This document shows positions 17,643 to 26,040 of a stretch of DNA of 64,000 nucleotides, in pieces; the stretch's first letter is position 1; every line of letters starts with the position of its first letter. Origin of the DNA: Bacteroidales bacterium UBA5342 (GTDB lineage Bacteria > Bacteroidota > Bacteroidia > Bacteroidales > UBA5342); assembly GCA_002408065.1 (NCBI GenBank), contig DHQI01000106.1:37410-101409 (forward strand), read 5' to 3'. The notes beneath the pieces are model-generated. The model did not search any database and was not told the DNA's origin. It saw nothing but the letters and a program-made list of their open reading frames with translations. A program made the position numbers and the translations under genes.

Positions 17643-18827
17643 TCACTTTTCATTTTTCATTCTAATATAAGTATCCATATCCTTATCGCCACGACCGCTG
17701 AGGTTGACTACCACTACCTGATCTTTCTTAAGGGCCATTTTCTTAAGGGCTGCCAGTGCGTGAGCCGATTCCAATGCTGGGATGATGCCTTCTTTTTCTG
17801 TTAGTTCAAAAACGGCTTCCATGGCTTCGTCATCAGTAGCATTAAGGAATTTTACACGACCTGTTTTGTATAGGTGAGCGTGCACAGGACCTATCCCAGG
17901 ATAATCTAATCCTGCAGAGATAGAGTATGGTTCTATGATTTGCCCGTCTTCGGTTTGCATTAGTAGTGTTTTACTTCCGTGGATAATGCCGTCGTTGCCC
18001 ACCTGCGAGGTGGCTGCTGTTTCGCCGCTGTTTACTCCTAGCCCTGCAGCTTCTACCGCTACTAATTCTACGTCTTCGTCATCCAGAAAATGATAAAAAG
18101 CACCGGCAGCATTGCTACCACCACCCACGCAAGCGATGATGGTATCGGGATTCTCTTTGCCGGTTTGCTCCATCAGTTGCCATTTCATTTCTTGACTAAT
18201 GACCGATTGAAAACGCGCTACCATATCAGGGTAGGGGTGTGGTCCTACTACCGAACCGATGATATAATGGGTTTCATTAGGATGGTTGATCCAGTCGCGG
18301 ATGGCTTCGTTAGTGGCATCTTTAAGGGTGCGGTTGCCCGACATTGCCGGTATGACAGTGGCACCAAGCATTTCCATTTTTTCCACATTAGGACGTTGAC
18401 GCTTAACGTCTTCTTCGCCCATAAACACGACGCAGTCGAGCCCTGCACGAGCACAAACAGTAGCTGTAGCCACGCCATGTTGGCCTGCACCAGTCTCAGC
18501 GATGATGCGTTTTTTGCCCAAACGTTTAGCCAAAAGAATCTGCCCAATCGTGTTGTTGATTTTATGAGAACCGGTGTGGTTGAGGTCTTCGCGCTTCAGA
18601 TAGATTTTTGCGCCATACACTTCGCTCATTCGTTCGGAATAATAAAGTGGCGAAGGACGCCCCACATAATCTTTTAGTAAAAGTTCAAATTCCTGTTTGA
18701 AATCATCACTCTGGATAATCTCAAGGTATTTTTTCTTTAGGTTATCTACGTTGGGGTAAAGCATTTCGGGTACGAAAGCCCCCCCAAATTCGCCGTAGTA
18801 GCCGTGTTCGTTAACTTGGTATTTCAT
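17643..18827 (-). CDS. trpB: Tryptophan synthase beta chain
   Basis: PLP enzyme joining indole and serine. YGEFGGAFVPEMLYPN opens it; KREDLNHTGSHKINNTIGQ holds the PLP lysine (HK); AETGAGQHGVATATVCA, CVGGGSNAAGAFYHF (phosphate-binding glycine loop) and HAYLYKTGR-like HAHLYKTGRVKFLN are typical TrpB1 blocks. 394 residues, normal length. Preceded by a word-repeat spacer (18830-18916) after trpF. Confidence 0.96.
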   Translation of the reverse strand: MKYQVNEHGYYGEFGGAFVPEMLYPNVDNLKKKYLEIIQSDDFKQEFELLLKDYVGRPSPLYYSERMSEVYGAKIYLKREDLNHTGSHKINNTIGQILLAKRLGKKRIIAETGAGQHGVATATVCARAGLDCVVFMGEEDVKRQRPNVEKMEMLGATVIPAMSGNRTLKDATNEAIRDWINHPNETHYIIGSVVGPHPYPDMVARFQSVISQEMKWQLMEQTGKENPDTIIACVGGGSNAAGAFYHFLDDEDVELVAVEAAGLGVNSGETAATSQVGNDGIIHGSKTLLMQTEDGQIIEPYSISAGLDYPGIGPVHAHLYKTGRVKFLNATDDEAMEAVFELTEKEGIIPALESAHALAALKKMALKKDQVVVVNLSGRGDKDMDTYIRMKNEK

Positions 18828-18829
18828 TT

Positions 18830-18916
18830 TAAAATGTTAAAAGTTCGGAGTTCAAGGTTGGGCAAGCCCAATTCCAAGTTTCCAATTTCAAGTTTCTAAT
18901 TTCAAGTTTCTAATTT
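18830..18916. repeat. Word-repeat spacer between trpF and trpB
   Basis: Tandem words on the coding strand such as GAAATTAGAAACTT, GAAATTGGAAACTT and GAATTGG, with little G+C, lying in the leader of trpB. A short GGGCTTGCCC inverted repeat is embedded. Confidence 0.7.
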
Positions 18917-19540
18917 CTATTTTCTAATTTCAGCAATAAACTCGTTTAATAATTCAATATTTTTTAGTGCCGGTTCTATCTCAAATTTGCTATTGATGTC
19001 CAGACCTTTGAGGTTCGAAAAGTCCAAGGCTTTGATGGTTTCAGCATCATCTGCCGCTATGCCGCCACTGAGTAAAAAAGGTCCGGTCGCATTTAATTCT
19101 TTTAGTTTGTTCCAGTTAAATTTTTGTCCGCTTCCGCCCAGACCTTTACTTTTAGTGTCGTACAAGAAGTAATCACATTTGCCGCTGTAGGCTTCTATTT
19201 CTTCCGTTTTTGTGTTGTCATCTATCTGGAAGGCTTTGAAAACGGTGTAGCCTTTGCGCTGAAGCTGAGAACAAAAACGTGGGCTTTCATTTCCGTGTAA
19301 TTGTACCGTATTTATGCCGTATTTATTGCACAGGCTCATTATGTGGCCTATATTCTCATTGACAAAAACGCCTACTGGTTCAATGTTCTCCGGCAATTGT
19401 TTTATGGCTTTCACATCCCAATCCTCACCCACATAGCGAGGCGATTTAGGATAGAAGATAAAGCCCATATAGTCCGGTTTAAGCACTGCTACATCAGCTA
19501 TGTTTTGAGCTTGGCGCATGCCACATATTTTCACTTTCAT
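18917..19540 (-). CDS. trpF: Phosphoribosylanthranilate isomerase
   Basis: Amadori rearrangement step of tryptophan synthesis. MKVKICGMRQAQNI carries the KICG catalytic cysteine; YMGFIFYPKSPRYVG, VFVNENIGHIMSLC, VQLHGNESPRFC and FLLSGGIAADDAE/GLDINSKFEIEPALKN complete the barrel, with the catalytic Asp in LYDTKSKGLGGSG. 207 residues, normal. Lies downstream of ilvE and upstream of trpB. The spacer ahead of it (on the coding strand) contains repeated GTGACTAGA words. Confidence 0.94.
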   Translation of the reverse strand: MKVKICGMRQAQNIADVAVLKPDYMGFIFYPKSPRYVGEDWDVKAIKQLPENIEPVGVFVNENIGHIMSLCNKYGINTVQLHGNESPRFCSQLQRKGYTVFKAFQIDDNTKTEEIEAYSGKCDYFLYDTKSKGLGGSGQKFNWNKLKELNATGPFLLSGGIAADDAETIKALDFSNLKGLDINSKFEIEPALKNIELLNEFIAEIRK

Positions 19541-19632
19541 ATTATTAAGAAAGAAGTTCTGGGTTATATGATTAAATTCTTCATTTGTAAAGCTAAACTC
19601 TAGCTCACTCTAGTCACTCTAGTCACTTTAGT

Positions 19633-20700
19633 TCACTCCACTTTAACCGTCCATCCATGCTTATCTTCCAATCGTCCGGTCTGAATGCCTGTAAGAGTAT
19701 CATAAAGTTTTTGAGCTAATGGTCCCACTTTACCATTATTCATGCGCAGGGTTTTACCATTGTAGTAAATTTCGCCGATTGGAGAAATAACCGCAGCTGT
19801 TCCGGTACCAAAGGCTTCCAACAATGAGCCGTCGTTCATAGCGGCTAGCACTTCCATTAACGATACTTTTCGTTCACTCACTTTATAGCCAAAATCTTTA
19901 AGCAAAGTTATCACTGAATCGCGGGTGACACCTTGCAGAATGCTTCCATTGATTTGTGGCGTGATGACTTCATCGTTTATTTTAAAGAAGACATTCATGG
20001 TGCCTACTTCTTCAATGTATTTTTGTTCCACTCCATCGAGCCAAAGCACTTGAGAAAAGCCTTTCTCTTTAGCTATCTGTTGTGCCTTGATACTAGCAGC
20101 GTAGTTGGCGGCTGTTTTAGCCTCGCCAATACCGCCACGTACAGCGCGCACATACTCATCCTCTATGTAGATTTTCACAGGATTGAAACCTTCGGCATAA
20201 TAAGCCCCTACAGGTGATGAAATGACCATAAATTTGTAACTGTCTGAAGGAGCAACGCCCAGGCTTTCTTCGGTTGAAAAAATGATAGGGCGAAGGTAAA
20301 GGCTTGCGCCATCCACATCAGGTACCCAGTCTCTATTCAACTTTACATGTTCGATAATAGCTTTTAGTGCCAGTGCTTCATCCACTTCAGGGATACAGAT
20401 GCGGGCACTGGAGCGGTTAAGGCGTTTGATGTTTCGTTGCGGACGGAAAAGTAAGATTTCCTTTTTAGGAGTCATGTAAGCTTTCAGGCCTTCAAATACG
20501 GTTTGACCATAATGAATCACCATGGAGGAGGGTTCTATGCTGATAGGACCGTAAGCTTTGTGTTCCGGATTTACCCAGCCTTGGCCGGGTAGAAAATTCA
20601 TCTCAAACATGTAGTCTGAGAAATATTGACCAAAACCCAGCTTGTTAAAGTTTGGTTTTTGTCGTTTTTGTGGTGTTGGTATGAATTTTATATCCATCAT
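19633..20700 (-). CDS. ilvE: Branched-chain amino acid aminotransferase, inside the trp operon
   Basis: PLP fold-type IV aminotransferase acting on Leu/Ile/Val and their 2-oxo acids. YGQTVFEGLKAYMTPKKEILLFRPQRN, ARICIPEVDE, YLRPIIFSTEESLGV and GIGEAKTAANYAASIKAQQIAKEKGFSQVLWLDG (PLP lysine region) followed by EEVGTMNVFF identify it. I start at 20700 (MMDIKFIPTPQK): the longer frame from 20757 would overlap the trpC end by 32 nt and adds a non-conserved stretch. It lies between trpC and trpF on the same strand, so it should be controlled by the trp attenuator. Confidence 0.93.
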   Translation of the reverse strand: MMDIKFIPTPQKRQKPNFNKLGFGQYFSDYMFEMNFLPGQGWVNPEHKAYGPISIEPSSMVIHYGQTVFEGLKAYMTPKKEILLFRPQRNIKRLNRSSARICIPEVDEALALKAIIEHVKLNRDWVPDVDGASLYLRPIIFSTEESLGVAPSDSYKFMVISSPVGAYYAEGFNPVKIYIEDEYVRAVRGGIGEAKTAANYAASIKAQQIAKEKGFSQVLWLDGVEQKYIEEVGTMNVFFKINDEVITPQINGSILQGVTRDSVITLLKDFGYKVSERKVSLMEVLAAMNDGSLLEAFGTGTAAVISPIGEIYYNGKTLRMNNGKVGPLAQKLYDTLTGIQTGRLEDKHGWTVKVE

Positions 20701-20725
20701 TATTAAGATTAAAAAAAAAGTAGTT

Positions 20726-21505
20726 TTACAATTGTTTGATGAATTCTTCGGCCGCAAAACCCGGGTGATCTGTTTTCATAAAGTTTTCTCCAATCAGGAA
20801 GCCTTTGTATCCCACCTCTCGTAATTCCTTTATGGCTTCGACACTACTGATGCCACTTTCAGAAATTTTGACCGCGTCATCCGGTAATTTGTCAAAAAGT
20901 CGTTTTGATTGTTCTATGCTGACTTCGAATGTTTTGAGGTTGCGGTTGTTGACCCCTATGATGTCAATATCCGGGGTGTATTTCTCCAGCTGATCTTCGC
21001 TGTGTATTTCCATAATGACTTCCAAACGGAAGGTCTTGGCCAAGCGAGCTAAAAATTTTACTTTCTCAGCTGTCAGGCACTCTGCAATGAGCAGCATAAC
21101 ATCGGCTCCCATAGCTTTGGTCTCATACACCTGGTATTCATCCACGATGAAGTCTTTTCGCAAAATAGGGAGACGGTTGACTGCACGCGCACTTACCAGG
21201 TCATCTGTTGTGCCGCCAAAGAAATCAGTATCAGTCAGTATGGATAGACCTGCTGCACCTGCCAAACGGTAGTTCGTCGTTACATCATTGACTGAAGCAT
21301 TGGCATTAATAATACCTTTGCTAGGCGATTTGCGCTTAAATTCAGCAATGATGCCTGAGGAGTGGAGTGCATTTAAGCGCTCTACCAAGGATCGTCCTTT
21401 GATGGAAAAATGTTCGGAATGCGTCAGAGTTCGGCAAGGTATCATTTTTCTGCGCTCTTCAATTATTTCAAATTTACGGGCAACTATTTGGTCTAAAATA
21501 TTCAT
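20726..21505 (-). CDS. trpC: Indole-3-glycerol phosphate synthase
   Basis: Closes the indole ring from CdRP. MNILDQIVARKFEII, IIAEFKRKSPSKGIIN (catalytic Lys), LSILTDTDFFGGTTDDL, ILRKDFIVDEYQVYE (catalytic Lys), IIGVNNRNLKTFEV and ISESGISSVEAIKEL are the family blocks. I use the ATG at 21505 rather than the TTG at 21514. About 260 residues, normal. Follows trpD; ilvE begins 25 bp after the stop. Confidence 0.95.
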   Translation of the reverse strand: MNILDQIVARKFEIIEERRKMIPCRTLTHSEHFSIKGRSLVERLNALHSSGIIAEFKRKSPSKGIINANASVNDVTTNYRLAGAAGLSILTDTDFFGGTTDDLVSARAVNRLPILRKDFIVDEYQVYETKAMGADVMLLIAECLTAEKVKFLARLAKTFRLEVIMEIHSEDQLEKYTPDIDIIGVNNRNLKTFEVSIEQSKRLFDKLPDDAVKISESGISSVEAIKELREVGYKGFLIGENFMKTDHPGFAAEEFIKQL

Positions 21506-21574
21506 TTGTTTCAATGTTTTATAAAAGATGCAAGGAAGACTGGTCTTGTGAGAATGGTTTGCTTGTGACTCTTG

Positions 21575-22570
21575 TTATTTGCTCATTTCTATTAATTTAT
21601 TCAATACGCTCTTGGCTTTTCCATCCATCAACGAACGTTGAGCTTCTTCCACACATTGCTCTATTGTTTTGTCGGGGGAAATAGTACGAATAGCCATTGC
21701 GCTGTTGGCAAAGACCACATTGTTTTGGGCTTCGCTTCCTTTTCCTTCCAATATATTTTTAAAAATTGTGGCAGCTGCTTCTATGCTGTTGCCTCCGTGT
21801 ATTTCTTCTTGTTTCAGTGGAGGCAGACCTAAGTGCTGTGGTGTCACGATCTGTGCTCCTTTATTGGTGATAATTTTGCAATCGCCGGTCAGTGATATTT
21901 CGTCATAACCATCGAGTGCATGTACTATGCAGTAGGAGGTATCTGTTTTTTCAAAAACCTGATGATAGAGTTCCATCGTATCTATATCAAAAACTCCGGT
22001 GATTTGATTTTGTGGCATGGCTGGATTCAAAATCGGCCCCAGAATATTAAAGAAGGTTTTCACTCCCAGTTCCCGTCTGATCGGGCCTACAGATTTAAGT
22101 GCCGGGTGAAATAGCGGAGCATGAAGGTAAGCCATTCCGCTTTTGTCAACCATCTGTTTCAAAAGTTCTTCATCATTGGTCAATTTAACACCAAAAAACT
22201 CCATCATACTACTGGATCCGGATGCTGAAGAGGCACTATAGTTACCGTGTTTGGCCACCTTGTAACCAGCACCTGCCACCACTAAGGATGATAACGTTGA
22301 GATGTTAAAGGTGTTTTTGCCATCGCCTCCGGTACCACACAAGTCGATCGTGTTGAAATCAGAAAAGTCGACATGAACACATCTGTCTAATAAAGCATTT
22401 CTAAAACCTGATAGTTCTTCCGAAGTTATTTTACGCATTATAAAAGCTGTCACAAAAGCTGCTACCTGTGTAGCATTATATTTTTCTTCGGTAATATTAC
22501 TGAGCACCTCTTTTGCTTTGGTAGCACTAAGTGTTTGCCCCGCGGCAAGCTGGTTGATGATGTCTTTCAT
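21575..22570 (-). CDS. trpD: Anthranilate phosphoribosyltransferase
   Basis: Transfers phosphoribose from PRPP to anthranilate. DLCGTGGDGKNTFNISTLSSLVVAGAGYKVAKHGNYSASSASGSSSMMEFFG has the GTGGD PRPP loop and KHGN segment; FFNILGPILNPAMPQNQITGVF and VVHALDGYDEIS-like IVHALDGYDEISLTG follow. 331 residues, a stand-alone TrpD not fused to the amidotransferase. The 61-bp spacer ahead (22571-22631) is built from repeated words (GCTATTTGCC, GCCAACTGCC). Confidence 0.95.
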   Translation of the reverse strand: MKDIINQLAAGQTLSATKAKEVLSNITEEKYNATQVAAFVTAFIMRKITSEELSGFRNALLDRCVHVDFSDFNTIDLCGTGGDGKNTFNISTLSSLVVAGAGYKVAKHGNYSASSASGSSSMMEFFGVKLTNDEELLKQMVDKSGMAYLHAPLFHPALKSVGPIRRELGVKTFFNILGPILNPAMPQNQITGVFDIDTMELYHQVFEKTDTSYCIVHALDGYDEISLTGDCKIITNKGAQIVTPQHLGLPPLKQEEIHGGNSIEAAATIFKNILEGKGSEAQNNVVFANSAMAIRTISPDKTIEQCVEEAQRSLMDGKAKSVLNKLIEMSK

Positions 22571-22631
22571 TGTGTTAAGCAGTTGGCAGTTGGCTATTGG
22601 CAGCTAAAGGCAAATAGCTAAAAGCGAAAGT

Positions 22632-23201
22632 CTAATTATTTATCCAGTTTTCAATCATTCTCATTCCTTCGGTTGTCAAGATAGATTCCGGATGGAATTG
22701 CACGCCTTTTACATCGTATTTGTCGTGTTTTAGAGCCATAATATTAGCGTCTTCATCAATGGCTGTAATTTTCAGATCCTGAGGTAAATCCTCACGGCTA
22801 ACGATCCAGGAATGGTAGCGAGCTCCGTCAAACACTTTGGATACCCCATCAAAGATGTTATCTTTTTCTTTGGTTTGAATAATAGAGCTGGAAACACCAT
22901 GATACACCTGATCGAGATTGATGAGAGAACCTCCAAAAACCTCAGCGATGGCTTGTACGCCCAAACAGACGCCAAAGATACTGGTTTTTGGAGCACATTC
23001 CTTGATAATATCTTTTAAATTACCTGCTTCATCCGGAATTCCCGGCCCTGGTGACAAGAGTATTTTATCATAGGTTTTGGCTTCTTTAGCCGTGATTTTA
23101 TCATTACGATACACATCTGGCAATTCGCCCGTAATGCGTTGTATGTATTGTACCAAGTTGTAGGTGAAGCTGTCGTAATTATCGATGACTAGTATTTTCA
23201 T
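22632..23201 (-). CDS. trpG: Anthranilate synthase glutamine amidotransferase
   Basis: Supplies ammonia from glutamine to TrpE. MKILVIDNYDSFTYNLVQY at the start, LSPGPGIPDEAGN (oxyanion region), FGVCLGVQAIAEVFGG with the nucleophile Cys, and GVQFHPESILTTEG with the catalytic His-Glu. 189 residues. Separated from trpE by a word-repeat spacer (TTCAAAGTT-type, 23202-23267). Confidence 0.95.
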   Translation of the reverse strand: MKILVIDNYDSFTYNLVQYIQRITGELPDVYRNDKITAKEAKTYDKILLSPGPGIPDEAGNLKDIIKECAPKTSIFGVCLGVQAIAEVFGGSLINLDQVYHGVSSSIIQTKEKDNIFDGVSKVFDGARYHSWIVSREDLPQDLKITAIDEDANIMALKHDKYDVKGVQFHPESILTTEGMRMIENWINN

Positions 23202-23267
23202 GTTAATTTAAAGTTTAATAGTTCAAGGTTCAAGGTGGAAAACTTTGAATTTTGAACTTTGAATATA
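23202..23267. repeat. Word-repeat spacer between trpE and trpG
   Basis: Coding-strand words ATTCAAAGTTCAAAATTCAAAG and CTTGAACCTTGAAC precede the trpG ATG. Same type as the spacers at 4857-4951, 18830-18916 and 30012-30145, but with its own word. Confidence 0.65.
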
Positions 23268-24671
23268 TTAAATGTTTTCTGCTTTCTTAAGTGCCATTTT
23301 CAAGGCAGCCAGTTTGTTATTAACCTCGTTGAGTTCGCTTACTTCTTCGGATTTGGAAACTACACCAGCGCCAGCCTGATAGTATAGAGTATTGTCTTTA
23401 CTCATAAAAGAACGAATGGTGATGGCCAGGTTAATATTGCCATTGAGGCCTATGTTGCCGATACAGCCGCCGTAGAAACCGCGTGTTTGGTTTTCGTACT
23501 TACTGATAAGTTCCATGGCTTTGTATTTGGGGGCACCACTAAGTGTTCCGGCCGGAAAAGTGTCTGCATATATTTGAACCGGATGTGAGTCTTTGTTGAT
23601 TTCACCTTCTACTTCTGAAACCATATGAAGCACATGTGAATAATAATGTATTTCGCGAAAGTATTTCACCTTTACATTTTCAGCATGACGGCTTAGGTCA
23701 TTTCGTGCCAGGTCTACCAACATAATGTGCTCCGCATTTTCTTTGGGGTCATTGGCCAGCTTTTTAGAAAGTTCTTTGTCTTTTTTATCATCGCCGGTGC
23801 GGCGAAAAGTACCTGCAATAGGGTTGATGTATGCTTTGCCATCTTGTGTTTTTATCTCAGCTTCAGGTGATGATCCCAGTAGTTTAAAGTCACCAAAATC
23901 AAAATAAAATAAGTAGGGTGATGGATTGATAGAACGCAAAGAACGATATACGTTGAAATCATCGCCCGTAAAATCCTGCTGGAAACAACGCGATAGTACA
24001 ATTTGGAATACATCACCACGCATACAATGCTGTTTGCCCTTGCTTACCATAGCCATGTATTCCTGATCGGTGATGTTAGAGCTTTCCATGCCCTCCAGGT
24101 TAAATTGCAAAGAACTGAAGTTTAAATGATTTAGTTGTTCTTCAATAATGTCTAATTGTGAGTCTTCACCATTAAAGATATGCTCAATAATCGTTATTGT
24201 ATTATTGTTGTGATTAATAGCAATAATGAATTTATAAAATTGATACCATAAATCCGGGATGGCTTTTTCGTCGCTTGGGGCGCCCATCTCGATGTCTTCA
24301 AAATAGCTGACTGATTCAAAGGTAGAATAGCCAAATAGTCCTGTTGTTGGGATTTTGCTAATGTCTTCAGCCGGAACAAAAGAGGCTGTAAAGTCTTGCA
24401 AAATTTGACTCATTGCTAATTTCTTTACAAGGGTGCCAGCTTCCTTTACTCCGTTAGGGTAGGTATACTCAATTTTATCGTCAGTAGCTTTTATCCCTGC
24501 GATAGGCTGCATCCCGATAAAAGAGTATTGGTTGTCACCAGCTTTGAAGTCAGCCCCCTCTAGCAGGATAGATTGGGGGTAAATGTCACGCATTTTGAGA
24601 TAAATAGCAACCGGTGTAAGGACGTCGGCTAGCATCTCTTTGGTGTTGATATTAAATTTGAACTGTTGCAT
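23268..24671 (-). CDS. trpE: Anthranilate synthase component I
   Basis: Makes anthranilate from chorismate. An N-terminal ADC/TrpE domain includes LLEGADFKAGDNQYSFIGMQP, the Trp-binding LLES-like feedback site (here ILLEGA). The chorismate-binding C-terminal domain shows FQIVLSRCFQQDF, SPEAEIKTQDGKAYINPIAGTFRRTGD, EHIMLVDLARNDLSRHAENVKV, SGAPKYKAMELI and RGFYGGCIGNIG. 467 residues. First structural gene of the trp operon, about 150 nt behind the leader peptide; the attenuator hairpin lies between. Confidence 0.95.
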   Translation of the reverse strand: MQQFKFNINTKEMLADVLTPVAIYLKMRDIYPQSILLEGADFKAGDNQYSFIGMQPIAGIKATDDKIEYTYPNGVKEAGTLVKKLAMSQILQDFTASFVPAEDISKIPTTGLFGYSTFESVSYFEDIEMGAPSDEKAIPDLWYQFYKFIIAINHNNNTITIIEHIFNGEDSQLDIIEEQLNHLNFSSLQFNLEGMESSNITDQEYMAMVSKGKQHCMRGDVFQIVLSRCFQQDFTGDDFNVYRSLRSINPSPYLFYFDFGDFKLLGSSPEAEIKTQDGKAYINPIAGTFRRTGDDKKDKELSKKLANDPKENAEHIMLVDLARNDLSRHAENVKVKYFREIHYYSHVLHMVSEVEGEINKDSHPVQIYADTFPAGTLSGAPKYKAMELISKYENQTRGFYGGCIGNIGLNGNINLAITIRSFMSKDNTLYYQAGAGVVSKSEEVSELNEVNNKLAALKMALKKAENI

Positions 24672-24760
24672 ATTTATAAGTGTCTTAAGTGTGTTATCGT
24701 ATTTTAAAGTGTCTAAAGTTATCTCTTTATTCTTTTGTGGTGTTGTAGGGGGCTAAAACA

Positions 24761-24793
24761 AAAAAAGCCTGTCGTGAAACGACAGGCTTTTTT
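24761..24793 (-). terminator. trp attenuator (terminator hairpin)
   Basis: Perfect 15-bp stem AAAAAAGCCTGTCGT / ACGACAGGCTTTTTT with a 3-nt loop; on the minus strand it ends in a T run and stands between the trpL peptide and trpE. The 8-nt TTTCACGA on its minus strand (24772-24779) is fully complementary to TCGTGAAA (24820-24827) spanning the trpL stop codon, which gives a competing antiterminator pairing. Confidence 0.88.
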
Positions 24794-24821
24794 GTTAAGT
24801 TTTAAGTAAGCGAGTGCAATT

Positions 24822-24878
24822 TCACGAGTTAACGTCAATCAATTGCCACCACCAAATATTTAGAGAAATCAAATTCAT
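24822..24878 (-). CDS. trpL: trp leader peptide with Trp-Trp-Trp
   Basis: An 18-residue ORF too short for normal gene calling: MNLISLNIWWWQLIDVNS. Three consecutive Trp codons (TGG at 24854-24846) are the tryptophan sensor. Its TGA stop lies inside TCGTGAAA (24820-24827), the sequence able to pair with the terminator hairpin. A ribosome stalled at the TGG codons would leave that sequence free to form the antiterminator; a ribosome reaching the stop would cover it and let the terminator form. The spacing from the Trp codons to the pairing region (about 20 nt) suits this model. Function is inferred from sequence; the pairing itself is seen directly. Confidence 0.85.
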   Translation of the reverse strand: MNLISLNIWWWQLIDVNS

Positions 24879-24897
24879 GTATTTTTCTTTTGCGTTG

Positions 24898-24929
24898 CAA
24901 AGTAACACATTTTCCTATCATATTTCAAA
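24898..24929 (-). promoter_or_regulatory. Candidate trp promoter (Bacteroidota type)
   Basis: On the minus strand TTTG (24929-24926), 20 nt spacer, TTACTTTG (24905-24898), one mismatch from TAnnTTTG. It would start transcription about 10 nt ahead of trpL. Confidence 0.5.
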
Positions 24930-25059
24930 ATATTAAGGCGAAAAAAGATGCTTTTTTATGAAATAAAACAAATATGATTAAAAATGAAAGCATTTCAGGG
25001 GGTGTTTATGTACATCTTGTCGCTAATTTCTGTCATTTAGTGGCTTAGTGATGGTATGT

Positions 25060-25092
25060 GTTGACTGCTGGGGGAAAAGCACTTTATTTTTG
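25060..25092 (+). promoter_or_regulatory. Candidate promoter for the LytTR regulator
   Basis: GTTG (25060-25063), 21-nt spacer, TATTTTTG (25085-25092; TAnnTTTG). About 66 bp ahead of the ATG at 25158. The -33 element is imperfect. Confidence 0.4.
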
Positions 25093-25157
25093 TTCTTTAT
25101 TTATAGCAAGTTTTTTAAAAGATTCTTGTTAGTTTTGTTGACAAAAAATTGAATGTG

Positions 25158-25958
25158 ATGGCAGATATAAGCGTTATAATAATAGAAGATGAGTTGCACA
25201 ATAGTCGCATACTGGAAGGTATGTTGGCCAAGATGCGTCCGGATTGGAAGATGGAAGCCGTGCTTGAGAGTGTGCAGGAGAGTGTGGATTGGTTGAGGTC
25301 TAACGCGGCTCCTGATCTTATTCTGATGGATATCCAACTGTCTGATGGTATTAGTTTTTCTATTTTTAATAAAATAGAATTTGAAAATAAAACAAAAATC
25401 ATTTTCACTACAGCTTATGATCAATATGCTATCCAGGCATTTAAAGTCAACAGTGTAGATTATTTGCTAAAACCAATCAAAGAAGAAGATTTGGAGTTAG
25501 CTCTGGAAAAATTTGAAGGTAGCATTGTTGATAATACAAAAGCTTTAAGACAGGATTATGATCAGAATAAGTCCTATTATATGGATGTGATCGCGTCTAT
25601 TCTGGAAGGTAAAGAACAGTATCGTACACGTTTTCTGATTAGTGGAATACGCGATTTTACCAAGGTAGAAACCAAAGATATTGCTTATTTTTACAGTAGT
25701 AACAAGACGACTTTTGCGGTGACTTTTGATGGTGTGGAGCATCTTTTGGATTACACTTTGGAACAACTGGAAAACGAGCTTGATCCTAAGGTCTTTTACC
25801 GGGTAAATCGCCAGGTTTTGTCTCATGTAGATACGGTAAAAAAGGTCAGTAATGCCTCTGGTAACAAGCTAAAAGTGACGATGGATCCTGCGCCCGATTT
25901 TGAAGTGACGGTGAGCCGGTTGAAGGCTGCTGATTTCAAGAAATGGCTGGGGAAGTAA
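25158..25958 (+). CDS. LytTR-family response regulator
   Basis: Two-component response regulator. The receiver domain (1-120) has IIIEDELHNSR (acidic pocket), phosphoacceptor Asp58 in DLILMDIQLSDG, TTAYDQYAIQAF and the lysine in VDYLLKPIKEEDL. The C-terminal LytTR DNA-binding domain (about 165-266) has RTRFLISGIRDFTKVETKDIAYFYS and FYRVNRQVLSHVDTVKKV. Start chosen at ATG 25158 (MADISVII) rather than TTG 25149. A LytS-type kinase gene follows 82 bp downstream, giving an unusual regulator-first order. Divergent from the trp operon; targets unknown. Confidence 0.93.
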   Translation: MADISVIIIEDELHNSRILEGMLAKMRPDWKMEAVLESVQESVDWLRSNAAPDLILMDIQLSDGISFSIFNKIEFENKTKIIFTTAYDQYAIQAFKVNSVDYLLKPIKEEDLELALEKFEGSIVDNTKALRQDYDQNKSYYMDVIASILEGKEQYRTRFLISGIRDFTKVETKDIAYFYSSNKTTFAVTFDGVEHLLDYTLEQLENELDPKVFYRVNRQVLSHVDTVKKVSNASGNKLKVTMDPAPDFEVTVSRLKAADFKKWLGK

Positions 25959-26040
25959 GTGGTGTTTAGAATGGGGGAGACCTAGAGCCTTGAGATGATG
26001 AGCGTAACTATGTATTTGCATTTGAAGAAAGAAGACGTTA

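Noticed and set aside
18830..18916. Word-repeat spacers as a CRISPR array or minisatellite gene
   Set aside because: The units are short, degenerate and not separated by unique spacers; no cas genes are near.
24761..24793. Simple convergent terminator reading of the trp hairpin
   Set aside because: Both flanking genes point away from it; the leader peptide and the 8-nt alternative pairing show that it is an attenuator.
25101..25424. Minus-strand ORFs overlapping the LytTR start
   Set aside because: They run opposite to the conserved receiver domain and have no supporting features.
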